Shown: positions 1 through 8,750 of the stretch, in pieces
Layout of the letters: each line of letters begins with the position of its first letter
Numbering within the stretch: the stretch's first letter is position 1
Assembly (NCBI GenBank): GCA_903824665.1
Contig: CAIJXT010000033.1
Location: 62,001 to 126,000, forward strand
Reading direction: 5' to 3'
Source: an uncultured Bacteroidota bacterium
GTDB taxonomy: Bacteria; Bacteroidota; Bacteroidia; Chitinophagales; Chitinophagaceae
DNA length: 64,000 nt
The notes under the pieces: generated by a model
What the model saw: only the letters and a program-made list of their open reading frames with translations
Databases searched by the model: none
Told to the model about the DNA's origin: nothing
Translations under genes and position numbers: made by a program

Positions 1-2514
1 AAAGCAAAAACCCCGCCACCTCCTCCCAAACCTGAAGAAGTGGCCAAAGCCGCTCTCGAGCGCAAGCGTCAGATAAGGCTTGGAACGGGTATTTTCTTTC
101 TGCTTGCAGGCGTATTTACCTGTTTTTCTATCATCAGCTACTATTTCAGCTGGACAGCCGATCAGGATAAGTTCTTCAGCAGCGGTAACATGTGGGCCTT
201 TGTATTTAACCACGAAAGCGCATCTGTATCCAACTGGGGAGGGCGCTTTGGTGCTGCACTGTCGCATATTCTGGTATACAATGGAGCTGGCATAGCATCG
301 CTTGTTATCGGAATTGCTGTGGCCGGTATAGGGTTACATATTGTTTACGGCACGCGTGCGGTACCGGCATTGCGCTACATGCGCTGGGTGTCTATACTGC
401 TATTGCTTGTGGCACCTATACTTGCTTATTTGTTTCCACATAGCTCGTTTCCGCTGGGTGGTCGCCTGGGCAATGGTGCTGTTACCTATCTCAATGGATT
501 TCTGGGTTATGCCGGTACAGGGATGGTGCTCCTTTCTACTGTGCTGTTTTTTGTGTTTGTCATTTTCGCGCTGGATATAAGGCCAATTATCAACAAACTC
601 AGGCAACGTGCGGATACAGTGGCTGCCTCGCTTGCACCCGAGCCTGTGTTTAATGAACCGACTGCTGACCCGGAACCTAGTGCCGATGAGCTAGTACCAG
701 TAGTTGCAGGTACACCTGAAAACATACTGGCAACGGAGCCTCCCACAGACGAGGAGACAGGAAAATGGGACATTACGCTGCGGGAAGACCCAACAAACGA
801 AGAGCTGGAACCTGAAGTGATTGAAGAACAGGAGGAAAGCGAAGAATACCTGGAATACCAGAAATACCTCGAAGAAAAGGAAGCTGCAGTATTGGCTGCG
901 GCACCACCGCCCAAAAAAGACGACGAACCCGAATTCTCATTCGAAGTAATACAGCAGGAAGAAAAACCGGCTGTGCAGCATGGCGCACACATTACTATTG
1001 CCAGCAATGAACCTTATGCACCCGAACTGGACCTGGCCGACTATAAGTTTCCTACGATAGACCTGCTGGAAGACCGTGCAACAGAAACTATTTCGCTGGA
1101 CAAAGAAGAGCTGGAAAAAAACAAAAACCAGATCATCACTACCCTGCGTAGCTTCGGCATAGAAATTCAGCGCATCAGCGCAACTGTAGGGCCTACTGTG
1201 ACACTGTATGAGATTGTGCCAGCCGAGGGCGTGCGTATATCCAAGATCCGCAATCTGGAAGACGATATTGCTCTGAACCTCGCTGCACTTGGCATTCGTA
1301 TCATTGCCCCGATACCGGGCAGAGGCACTATAGGTATAGAGGTACCTAATACGAACAAGCAGATCGTGTCCATGCGCACACTGATCTCCAGCGACAAGTT
1401 TGTGAACAACAAAATGAGTTTGCCAATAGCGCTTGGCAAAAAAATAGATAATGAAAACTACATAGTCGACCTTGCTGCTATGCCTCACCTCCTAATGGCC
1501 GGTGCCACAGGGCAGGGCAAGTCGGTAGGTATCAATGCCTTGCTGGTATCGTTGTTGTATAAGAAACACCCGTCTCAACTGAAGTTTGTGATGGTAGACC
1601 CCAAAAAGGTAGAGCTTTCGATATACCGCACAATTGAAAAGCATTTTCTGGCAAAGTTGCCCAACGAAGAAGAGCCTATCATTACCGATACAAAAAAGGT
1701 GATCAACACTCTCAATGCGCTTTGTATAGAGATGGACAACCGGTACGAACTGCTGAAGGAAGCCGGAGCCCGTAACATTAAAGAGTACAACGAAAAATTC
1801 ATCAGCCGCAGACTGAACCCTGAGCGTGGCCATAAATACCTGCCTTTCATAGTGTTGGTAATTGATGAGTTTGCCGACCTGATCATGACAGCCGGTAAGG
1901 AAGTGGAAATGCCCATTGCACGTCTGGCGCAGTTGGCGCGTGCCATTGGTATACACCTCATCATTGCGACTCAACGACCATCTGTAAACGTAATCACTGG
2001 TACCATCAAGGCCAATTTCCCGGCACGTATCGCCTTCAAGGTGTCCGCCAAGGTCGACTCCCGCACAATTCTCGATGCCGGCGGCGCCGAGCAGCTGATA
2101 GGCCGCGGCGATATGCTGATCTCCTATGGCAGCGAACTGCTGCGCCTGCAGTGTGCATTTGTAGACACTCCGGAAGTAGAGGATGTAGTGAGCTTTATAG
2201 GCAAGCAACGCGGATATGCTTCAGCTTTTGAACTACCGGAATATGAAGGCGAAGAAGGTGAAGGTGCTAAGGAAATAGACCTCTCTAACCGCGACAAACT
2301 GTTTGAAGACTGCGCAAGGCTGGTGGTTCAGATGCAGTCTGGCTCAACCTCTAACCTGCAGCGTCGCCTGAATCTCGGCTACAACAGGGCTGGCCGTATC
2401 ATGGATCAACTGGAAGCAGCAGGTATCGTAGGACCCGCCGTAGGCAGCAAGCCAAGGGATGTGTATTTTAAAACCGATGCAGAACTGGAAGAGTTTCTCC
2501 ATTCGCTCGACTAA
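1..2514 (+). CDS. ftsK: DNA translocase FtsK (5' end outside the window)
   Basis: FtsK/SpoIIIE ATPase that pumps chromosome ends through the closing septum and activates XerCD recombination. The reading frame is open from base 1 (a lysine/proline-rich stretch), so the GTG at 40 is probably internal and the true start lies upstream. Visible parts: an N-terminal block of about four membrane helices (roughly residues 15-190 counted from 40), an acidic Pro/Glu-rich linker, the alpha/beta motor with Walker A GATGQGKS, Walker B-like VLVIDEFADL and the ATQRPSVNVITG segment, and a C-terminal winged-helix gamma domain (LQRRLNLGYNRAGRIMDQLE) that reads KOPS sites. The downstream neighbour lolA is a common Bacteroidota arrangement. 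Function is secure; only the N-terminus is uncertain. Confidence 0.96.
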   Translation, partial: KAKTPPPPPKPEEVAKAALERKRQIRLGTGIFFLLAGVFTCFSIISYYFSWTADQDKFFSSGNMWAFVFNHESASVSNWGGRFGAALSHILVYNGAGIASLVIGIAVAGIGLHIVYGTRAVPALRYMRWVSILLLLVAPILAYLFPHSSFPLGGRLGNGAVTYLNGFLGYAGTGMVLLSTVLFFVFVIFALDIRPIINKLRQRADTVAASLAPEPVFNEPTADPEPSADELVPVVAGTPENILATEPPTDEETGKWDITLREDPTNEELEPEVIEEQEESEEYLEYQKYLEEKEAAVLAAAPPPKKDDEPEFSFEVIQQEEKPAVQHGAHITIASNEPYAPELDLADYKFPTIDLLEDRATETISLDKEELEKNKNQIITTLRSFGIEIQRISATVGPTVTLYEIVPAEGVRISKIRNLEDDIALNLAALGIRIIAPIPGRGTIGIEVPNTNKQIVSMRTLISSDKFVNNKMSLPIALGKKIDNENYIVDLAAMPHLLMAGATGQGKSVGINALLVSLLYKKHPSQLKFVMVDPKKVELSIYRTIEKHFLAKLPNEEEPIITDTKKVINTLNALCIEMDNRYELLKEAGARNIKEYNEKFISRRLNPERGHKYLPFIVLVIDEFADLIMTAGKEVEMPIARLAQLARAIGIHLIIATQRPSVNVITGTIKANFPARIAFKVSAKVDSRTILDAGGAEQLIGRGDMLISYGSELLRLQCAFVDTPEVEDVVSFIGKQRGYASAFELPEYEGEEGEGAKEIDLSNRDKLFEDCARLVVQMQSGSTSNLQRRLNLGYNRAGRIMDQLEAAGIVGPAVGSKPRDVYFKTDAELEEFLHSLD

Positions 2515-2573
2515 TTGCACTTTATGCAACGCTTTGGCATGTTTATTGTATTCCCTGATACAATCCCTGCTTT

Positions 2574-3320
2574 ATGAGTATGCGTATACTGTTGTTTTTT
2601 GCTTCTCTTATTCTTTTTGCAACAATGTACAGTTGCAGGAAACAGAAGAATGTTGTGTCGGTTTCGCCAGAAGCAATGCCCGATTTTCCTACTGAAAATT
2701 TGGAAGACAGTTACTTATTGCATGGCAAAATATACATCTATCTGAACGGAAATTATACTTTAGTAGATGGGATCACTACTGATGAAATAAACGTAATAAA
2801 TGATACGACAATTGCCGCCTTTAGCGAGATAAATTACAATAGTAACGAGCAATTGGAATACAAGTTAGCTGCTTACAACGATTCTGAATTGATTTTCAGC
2901 CGATCAAAAATTACTATTACCTATAAGCTCAAACGCAACCTAATTGTCTGGAAGAGTGGCTTGTCAGTATTATACGGCGTGCCGGGACAAACGGATAAAT
3001 GGAAGTTTTTGCATGATGCAAAGCTAAATGAAGCAAGGCTCTGGAACCGTACCAAAACTGACTATTACGGTAATAAGGAAATATTGCCTGATACAATTGC
3101 AAGCGCAATCCTCTTATTCAAAACTGTTTCGGGCCAGTCGCTTTGGTTGGCCGGCGCAGATTCGACAGGTGTCGTCTATTGTACCAGCCATTATAATGCT
3201 GGCCCGAATGAGTTTTCTATAAATGGAAACATCAGTTATTTTGGTTCGAACGACAGCATAAGCATGCGTAGTTCGCCTGTTTCACCTTTTCAAAACAGTT
3301 GTACTTTCGATACAAAATAA
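2574..3320 (+). CDS. Hypothetical lipoprotein
   Basis: About 248 residues. It opens with a short hydrophobic signal ending in a lipobox-like TMYSC, so it is probably lipid-modified at Cys21 and carried to the outer membrane or periplasmic face. The rest is polar and beta-rich, with no domain I recognise. There are two nearby ATGs (2574 and 2580); either gives the same lipoprotein signal. It sits between ftsK and lolA on the same strand but is visibly more AT-rich than both, which may mean a later insertion. No function is proposed. Confidence 0.75.
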   Translation: MSMRILLFFASLILFATMYSCRKQKNVVSVSPEAMPDFPTENLEDSYLLHGKIYIYLNGNYTLVDGITTDEINVINDTTIAAFSEINYNSNEQLEYKLAAYNDSELIFSRSKITITYKLKRNLIVWKSGLSVLYGVPGQTDKWKFLHDAKLNEARLWNRTKTDYYGNKEILPDTIASAILLFKTVSGQSLWLAGADSTGVVYCTSHYNAGPNEFSINGNISYFGSNDSISMRSSPVSPFQNSCTFDTK

Positions 3321-3488
3321 TCTCCATTATTAGTATTTCTGTGTGCTGCTTCTGAGCTACAGTTCTCCTTCCAAAAAGTGTGTATTTAGGTATATTATTT
3401 CATTTTTAACATAATGAGCCTTGGCGTTCTAGCCAATTTGGACATTAAAATCCATACCTTTGACGCCTCAAAAAATATACAATTCACA

Positions 3489-4145
3489 ATGAAGTTTTTT
3501 TTCTCAATTGCTATTTTATCTGTTCTGTTAACTACTCAGTCTGCAACTGCCCAAAATGACCCCAAGGCCAAGGCTGTACTGGATGGTGTAAGTAAAAAAG
3601 TCAGTACACTCAAGACCCTCAAAGCCAACTTTGTACTGAAACTGACCGGCGGTAAAGGTGGTAGTGTTACTGATACCCGTAAGGGCAGCTTGTCGCTGAA
3701 GGGACAAAAATACCATGTGTTGCTGGGTGCACAGGAGATCATCTGCGACAATGCCACCGTGTGGACGCACAACATAGAAGCCAAAGAAGTTCAGGTATCG
3801 AAATACAACCCCGGAGAGCAATCCATGTCGCCTGCAAAGTTGTTTACACCCAGCTTTTTTGACAAAGAATACAGCTATACCTACAAGGGCGAACGTAAAG
3901 AACAAGGCAAAAACTGTGATATTATAGAGTTGACACCACACGACAAAAGCAAGCAGCTTGCCAAAATTGAACTTATGGTAGACAAAGCCACATCGATGAT
4001 CGCCGGTGGCAACTATTGGGAGAAAAACGGCAACAAATATGCTGTTACTGTGAGTAACGTAGGACAGAACTCAGATATACCAGACAGCTACTTTACCTGG
4101 AATGCCAAAGAGCATCCGGGTGTGGAAGTCGTAGACCTCAGGTAA
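3489..4145 (+). CDS. lolA: LolA-like outer-membrane lipoprotein carrier
   Basis: Periplasmic carrier expected to ferry lipoproteins from the inner to the outer membrane. The open frame extends to 3414, but the ATG at 3489 is preferred because it starts directly with a signal peptide (MKFFFSIAIL... ending TQSATAQ), while the upstream extension is polar. The mature part (about 195 residues) has the LolA pattern: an N-terminal amphipathic helix (KAVLDGVSKKVSTLKTLKANF), then beta strands with a KGSLSLKGQKYHV hairpin and a DIIELTPHDKSKQLAKIELMVDK region. Its position behind ftsK is typical for the phylum. Specific partners cannot be read from the sequence. Confidence 0.85.
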   Translation: MKFFFSIAILSVLLTTQSATAQNDPKAKAVLDGVSKKVSTLKTLKANFVLKLTGGKGGSVTDTRKGSLSLKGQKYHVLLGAQEIICDNATVWTHNIEAKEVQVSKYNPGEQSMSPAKLFTPSFFDKEYSYTYKGERKEQGKNCDIIELTPHDKSKQLAKIELMVDKATSMIAGGNYWEKNGNKYAVTVSNVGQNSDIPDSYFTWNAKEHPGVEVVDLR

Positions 4146-4247
4146 GTAATTCCTCATCACATCTGCACACCTGCCTAATTATTAGGCAATTACACTGCCA
4201 GTACTTTACTCAAAATAGTTTAGTTTTAACACCAAATTAAAACTAAA

Positions 4248-6233
4248 ATGAATTGTGTAAGTAAGGTAGCGGCCACCATATTGCTTTCGTCATTGTGTGT
4301 AAATACGTTTGCACAGCACAGCCGGCACTGGCAGTGCAGCTCTATGAAGGGTAAAATGGATGGAGCAAAAACCGGTGCGAAAACAACAGTAGCTCACCCC
4401 GACGAGGACAAATACGATGTAAAGTATGTGAAGCTGAATGTAGAGATGACAAACGTAGCCACAACACTGCGCGGCGATGTGACAACATTGGCCAAGGTGG
4501 TGGCACCAACAATGAATGCGTACGTTTTCGAACTAAGAGCGCCACTCGTAATTGACTCGGTACTGATAAATGGTATAAATACTGCCTTTACCACTGCCGG
4601 CGAAGTAAGAACTGCCACTTTTGCGGCACCCATGACCGCGGGCACTATATTTATCGCAAAGGTATTCTACAATGGCACTCCGGTTACGGGTACTACATTC
4701 ACATCTCAGGGCATCAGCACTGTACGCTCTCCCAGCTGGAACCGCTGGGCAACATTTACACTGAGCCAGCCCTATAGTGCAAAAAACTGGTGGCCATGCA
4801 AACAATCGCTGCGCGATAAAATAGATTCTGCAGATATCTGGATCACTGTAGATGATTCATTAAAGGCAGGCAGCAACGGTATTTTGCAGGCCATAACACC
4901 CATGGGCGGCTCCCGCAACAGGTTTGAATGGAAAGAGCGCTACCCAATCGACTACTACCTGATCTCTCTGGCAGCATCACGTTATGTGGACTACTCTTAC
5001 TACATGCATTTCAGCGGCAGTGCCGATTCTATGCTGGTGCAAAACTATATTTATGACAACCCCGGCACGCTAACCGCCTTCAAAAGTATCATTGACAGTA
5101 CAGCACAACAAATCGACTATTTCAGCACCCTGTTTGGCAGGTACCCGTTCTGGAAAGAGAAGTATGGCCATTGCATGGCGCCACTAAGCGGCGGTATGGA
5201 ACACCAGACTATGACCACTCTGGGCTTTTTTGAAAGCTGGCTGGTAGCACATGAGCTGGGCCATCAGTGGTTTGGTGATAATGTAACCTGCGGATCATGG
5301 GCCGATATTACCATGAACGAAGGCTTTGCGAGCTATACTGAATACCTGTATGCCGACCATTTTCGTGGTCATGCGGCCGCCATCGCCGACATACGCGACC
5401 GGCAAGATAATGTAATGAGCGAACCGGACGGTGTGCTCTTTGTTGATGACACTACTTCAGACACACGGATTTTCGATAGCCGCCTATCTTACGATAAAGG
5501 CGCATGCGTGATACACACCTTGCGTCAGGTCATTAACAATGACACCTATTTCTTCGATCTGCTACGGGGCTGGCAGACAGCGATGAAGGACAGTACCGGC
5601 ACTATAGACGAATTTAAAAATCTTGCTGCCACTATGATGGGACCTGTTGTCAACGGCATATCGCTTGATACGTTCTTCAAACAATGGTTCTACAAGGAAG
5701 GTTACCCGGCGTTCACAGCGCAGTGGAACCAATCGGGCAGTGATGTCTTTGTTCACCTTAGTCAAGCCACCACAGTACCCTCGTCGGTTTCATTGTTCAA
5801 AATTCCACTCGAGATCAGATTGCGTTCTCCCCTTGGCGATACTGTAATCAGAGTGCTGAACGATCAGTCATCGCAGGAATACCATTTTAACTGGAGCAAG
5901 GTTATGTCCAGCGTAACGCTGGACCCCAATCACTGGCTGATAGACAGTGTAACCAGCATCACCAAGGATGTGACCCTTGGTCTGCCGGGAACCATGCCTT
6001 CTGCGATAACGATAAGTCCCAACCCCACCACCGACAACTGGATAGCAACAGCGATACCGGCAAACAGCACATTGACACTTACTGATGTTACCGGCAAAGT
6101 GTTGTGGCAGGCTGTGAGCGGCCCCACCGGTATAATATCGGTACCCGCTCAGAAGCTCGCCCCTGGCATGTATTTGCTGCGCGTAAGTAATATAGGTTAT
6201 GGCGAGAAGGTATTTAAGTTATCTAGAGGATAG
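4248..6233 (+). CDS. Secreted M1-family zinc aminopeptidase with T9SS sorting domain
   Basis: 661 residues. Signal peptide ends near NTFAQ. The M1 fold is supported by the zinc site HELGH (residues 335-339) with the third ligand Glu about 19 residues on (NEGFASYTEYLY, E358), and by GGMEH (315-319) in place of the classic GAMEN exopeptidase motif. The last ~75 residues form a type A C-terminal sorting domain (ISPNPTTDNW... LAPGMYLLRVSN... KVFKL), so the enzyme should cross the outer membrane through T9SS and be anchored or released. Function is probably peptide scavenging outside the cell. GGMEH differs from GAMEN, so substrate choice could differ. Monocistronic: neighbours are lolA and tRNA-His. 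Confidence 0.93.
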   Translation: MNCVSKVAATILLSSLCVNTFAQHSRHWQCSSMKGKMDGAKTGAKTTVAHPDEDKYDVKYVKLNVEMTNVATTLRGDVTTLAKVVAPTMNAYVFELRAPLVIDSVLINGINTAFTTAGEVRTATFAAPMTAGTIFIAKVFYNGTPVTGTTFTSQGISTVRSPSWNRWATFTLSQPYSAKNWWPCKQSLRDKIDSADIWITVDDSLKAGSNGILQAITPMGGSRNRFEWKERYPIDYYLISLAASRYVDYSYYMHFSGSADSMLVQNYIYDNPGTLTAFKSIIDSTAQQIDYFSTLFGRYPFWKEKYGHCMAPLSGGMEHQTMTTLGFFESWLVAHELGHQWFGDNVTCGSWADITMNEGFASYTEYLYADHFRGHAAAIADIRDRQDNVMSEPDGVLFVDDTTSDTRIFDSRLSYDKGACVIHTLRQVINNDTYFFDLLRGWQTAMKDSTGTIDEFKNLAATMMGPVVNGISLDTFFKQWFYKEGYPAFTAQWNQSGSDVFVHLSQATTVPSSVSLFKIPLEIRLRSPLGDTVIRVLNDQSSQEYHFNWSKVMSSVTLDPNHWLIDSVTSITKDVTLGLPGTMPSAITISPNPTTDNWIATAIPANSTLTLTDVTGKVLWQAVSGPTGIISVPAQKLAPGMYLLRVSNIGYGEKVFKLSRG

Positions 6234-6293
6234 GACAAAAACAGGTAAAACTAAAACAGGCAGCATCTATTGTTTTTAAAAATATTGAAAGAC

Positions 6294-6326
6294 CTTTCTG
6301 CTGTAAATGTTTTTTACCTACCTTTG
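6294..6326 (+). promoter_or_regulatory. Bacteroidota-type promoter for tRNA-His
   Basis: TACCTTTG at 6319-6326 matches the -7 consensus TAnnTTTG. A TTTCTG-like -33 box starts near 6294-6297 with about 20 bases between. The predicted start falls about 10 bases before the tRNA. Confidence 0.6.
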
Positions 6327-6343
6327 CCGTCCGAATTCTACAC

Positions 6344-6421
6344 GGAGGTTGTAGCTCAGTTGGTTAGAGCATCAGATTGTGGTTCTGAGGGTCGAGGGTT
6401 CGAGCCCCTTTAGCCTCCCCA
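6344..6421 (+). tRNA. tRNA-His (GTG anticodon)
   Basis: A full cloverleaf folds: 7-bp acceptor stem, D-arm GCTC/GAGC, anticodon stem TCAGA/TCTGA around TTGTGGT (anticodon GTG), and T-arm GAGGG-TTCGAGC-CCCTT. The base at 6344 is the extra G(-1) that faces C73 at 6418, the identity element of histidine tRNAs, and CCA (6419-6421) is encoded. It is a single tRNA with its own promoter and a terminator immediately behind it. Confidence 0.96.
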
Positions 6422-6437
6422 AAATTTTATTAAATAC

Positions 6438-6467
6438 AAAAAAAGTGCTTTGATAAGCGCTTTTTTT
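6438..6467 (+). terminator. Intrinsic terminator of tRNA-His
   Basis: AAAAAAAGTGCTT, a 4-base loop (TGAT), then AAGCGCTTTTTTT forms a stem with one G-T pair and a run of seven T. It lies 17 bases after the tRNA. Confidence 0.8.
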
Positions 6468-6582
6468 GTTATTTTCCATCCCTGAAGTTTTGAAAGTGTA
6501 CAATTCATGCATAAGGCTGTTGTTAGGCCTGCTTTCAGTTCTTTCATCACAAACTCGTAACCAATAATAAAAAATATAAAAC

Positions 6583-7014
6583 ATGAGCTTAGAAGTAACA
6601 GGTAAATTGCTGGTAAAATATGATTCGCTTCAGGTAAGTGAAAAATTCAAGAAACGTGAGTTTGTAATTGAACTTGCAGAGGAAATAAACGGCAACATCT
6701 ATACCAATTTTGCAAAACTGCAACTCGTACAAAACAAGTGCGACATTATCGACCGCTTCAACACAGGAGATGTAGTTAAGGTGAGCTTCAACATCAAAGG
6801 CAACTCCTATGTTGATAAAAAAGATGGCCAGACAAAGTACATTACCAATCTCGATGCATGGCGTGTAGAAAGTGCTACCGCTGCTGCACCGGGCAACAGT
6901 GCTCCACAGCAGGCACCATCGTATGCCGCACAACCGGCAGCAGGTGGCAACAATTACAACGCTGCTCCGGCTTACAATCCTTCACCCGAAACGATAGATG
7001 ATTTGCCATTTTAA
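6583..7014 (+). CDS. DUF3127 protein, SSB-like OB-fold with acidic C-terminal tip
   Basis: 143 residues. The first ~100 residues match the Bacteroidota DUF3127 family (VTGKLL... FKKREFVIEL... FNIKGNSYVDKKDGQTKYITNLDAWRVE), which is predicted to form an OB-fold. Then follows an Ala/Pro/Gln/Asn-rich flexible tail and the terminal DDLPF. That layout (OB-fold, low-complexity linker, acidic tip ending in Pro-Phe) copies bacterial single-stranded DNA-binding protein, whose DDDIPF tip recruits repair and replication enzymes. I infer nucleic-acid binding and tip-mediated partner binding; neither is shown by sequence alone. It precedes the DUF4836 lipoprotein by only 9 bases. Confidence 0.85.
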   Translation: MSLEVTGKLLVKYDSLQVSEKFKKREFVIELAEEINGNIYTNFAKLQLVQNKCDIIDRFNTGDVVKVSFNIKGNSYVDKKDGQTKYITNLDAWRVESATAAAPGNSAPQQAPSYAAQPAAGGNNYNAAPAYNPSPETIDDLPF

Positions 7015-7023
7015 AAACGGCCT

Positions 7024-8667
7024 ATGATACGCCACTACCGCAACTACATAGTAATTTTCCTTGCGGCAGCAGTGATTGCCGGGTGTGGAAAGGTACCTGA
7101 CAATGCTCGTTATATACCTGCAGATGCTGTTGCGGTGGTTGGGCTCAACATCAGATCTCTGGGCAAAAAAATAGCCTGGAACCTGATAACAGGCAGCAAA
7201 CTTTTCAAAGAAATACAAAAGCGGATGCCCGAAAAAAATGCGGGCGATGCGATAGGAGGTATTGAGAACGCCGGCTTCGACGTTTCCAATACCTTCTATG
7301 TTTATACAAAACCCGACAGTCGTTTCGAAAACGGCAATCTCGTGGCTGGGCTGCTGCCTCTTTCAGATGCTGCGCAATGGGAGACCTACGTAAAAGGTGC
7401 TTTTCCCGGTGTACAGATCACTGAGCGCAGTGGCAGAAAAGAAGCTATACTGGGCAACGATATGTATGTTGCCTGGACCGATAAACTGCTTATAGTACTC
7501 AACGCCACCACTATAGCAGATGATGAACATCCCCGCGACACGGCAAGCGACCGGCAAATAATGCTTGCAGAGATGGACAAGGCTTTCACAGTATCGGTGC
7601 AAAAGAGCCTGGCAGACAATGAACGCTATAAAAAATTTGAAGGTCATGGATACGATCTCTCGTTCTGGCTCAACTATGGCAGCCTGGTAAGCTCCTACAC
7701 CGAAAATATGAATATGGACCTGAATGGCATATCATTGTCATCAGCAGTTTGGAAAGACGCTATTCTCACTACCGGGTTCAACTTCAACAAGGGCAAAATC
7801 AGTGGCGACATCAGCTACTACCTGCCCGCACAGGTTGAGGAGGCAGCAAAAGCATTTGGCGAGCAGCCAGCAGGAAAGGATATGCTGGACAAACTGCCGA
7901 AACAAAACCTGGATCTGCTGCTCTCTATGCACATCTCGCCCAAGGGCGTAAAGTCGCTGCTAGAGAAGATAGGATTGTTTGGCATCACAAATGTTGGTCT
8001 AACCGCACAGGGACTGGACGTTGACTATGTGCTCGATGCCTTTGACGGAGATATGGCCGTGCTTATCAATGACTTCAGCCTCGATGCAGAAACCGTAACA
8101 GACAGCTTTATGGGGCAAATGGTAGCACACAAGCAGCAGAAGGCTAATATGAGTATTACCTATGTGGTCAAGGCCAACAAACAGGCCAACTTCGATAAGT
8201 TGCTGCAAATGACAGCGGGAACACAAATGCTGAAAGCACCCAATGGCTATGTACTGCCTATCACAGCGCAAGACTCGGTGCACCTTGTGCAGGACGGATC
8301 TTATACTGTCATTTCCAACAAGAGGAACTATGCTTATGGATTTATTGACGGCAGGTTTGAAAAAGACAAAATGCCGCGCAAAATGGCCAATAAAGTGTAT
8401 GACCAGCCATTTGCTATGTGTCTGGATATCAGCCAGCTGTTTAAAGATGTTGATCCTGCAATATCGAGCGTACCTCGTGACTCAGCGATGATTTCCGAGG
8501 GCAAGAAACTCCTTGACAATATCACACTGCACGGAGGCAAATTCAAAGACAATGCCTACCAATTCAAAATGGAGGTAAATTTCCTTAATACAGACGAAAA
8601 CAGCATCCTGGAGCTCATTGATTTTGGTATGCGGATGAATGATATCGACAGGCGTCAGACACAGTAA
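7024..8667 (+). CDS. DUF4836-type lipoprotein
   Basis: 547 residues. The N-terminal signal ends in a lipobox (AAAVIAGCGK), followed by PADAVAVVGLNIRSLGKKIAW, a typical start for the DUF4836 family found in Bacteroidota. The remainder is a long mixed alpha/beta periplasmic region with no recognisable catalytic motif. The family's function is unknown. The start is 9 bases after the DUF3127 stop, so the two genes are likely one transcript. Confidence 0.82.
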   Translation: MIRHYRNYIVIFLAAAVIAGCGKVPDNARYIPADAVAVVGLNIRSLGKKIAWNLITGSKLFKEIQKRMPEKNAGDAIGGIENAGFDVSNTFYVYTKPDSRFENGNLVAGLLPLSDAAQWETYVKGAFPGVQITERSGRKEAILGNDMYVAWTDKLLIVLNATTIADDEHPRDTASDRQIMLAEMDKAFTVSVQKSLADNERYKKFEGHGYDLSFWLNYGSLVSSYTENMNMDLNGISLSSAVWKDAILTTGFNFNKGKISGDISYYLPAQVEEAAKAFGEQPAGKDMLDKLPKQNLDLLLSMHISPKGVKSLLEKIGLFGITNVGLTAQGLDVDYVLDAFDGDMAVLINDFSLDAETVTDSFMGQMVAHKQQKANMSITYVVKANKQANFDKLLQMTAGTQMLKAPNGYVLPITAQDSVHLVQDGSYTVISNKRNYAYGFIDGRFEKDKMPRKMANKVYDQPFAMCLDISQLFKDVDPAISSVPRDSAMISEGKKLLDNITLHGGKFKDNAYQFKMEVNFLNTDENSILELIDFGMRMNDIDRRQTQ

Positions 8668-8706
8668 GTTTATTCTTACACCTTTATAAAATCTGACTTT
8701 TATACT

Positions 8707-8714
8707 TATCTTTG
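8707..8714 (+). promoter_or_regulatory. -7 promoter element for the BNR lipoprotein
   Basis: TATCTTTG matches TAnnTTTG and lies 36 bases before the chosen ATG at 8751. It also overlaps a possible TTG start at 8712, which argues against that earlier start. Confidence 0.5.
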
Positions 8715-8750
8715 TTAACTTGGTTCATTAATCTCAGCAAACAATATCCG

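Noticed and set aside
40-42. GTG at 40 as the true ftsK start
   Set aside because: The frame is open through base 1 with a sensible Lys/Pro-rich N-terminus, so it is more likely internal.
507-1007. Antisense ORF of 166 residues inside ftsK
   Set aside because: A shadow of the ftsK linker with a Ser-rich, low-complexity translation and no domain pattern.
1492-2208. Antisense 238-residue ORF opposite the ftsK motor
   Set aside because: Falls wholly inside the conserved ATPase; translation is Tyr/His-rich and unlike a protein.
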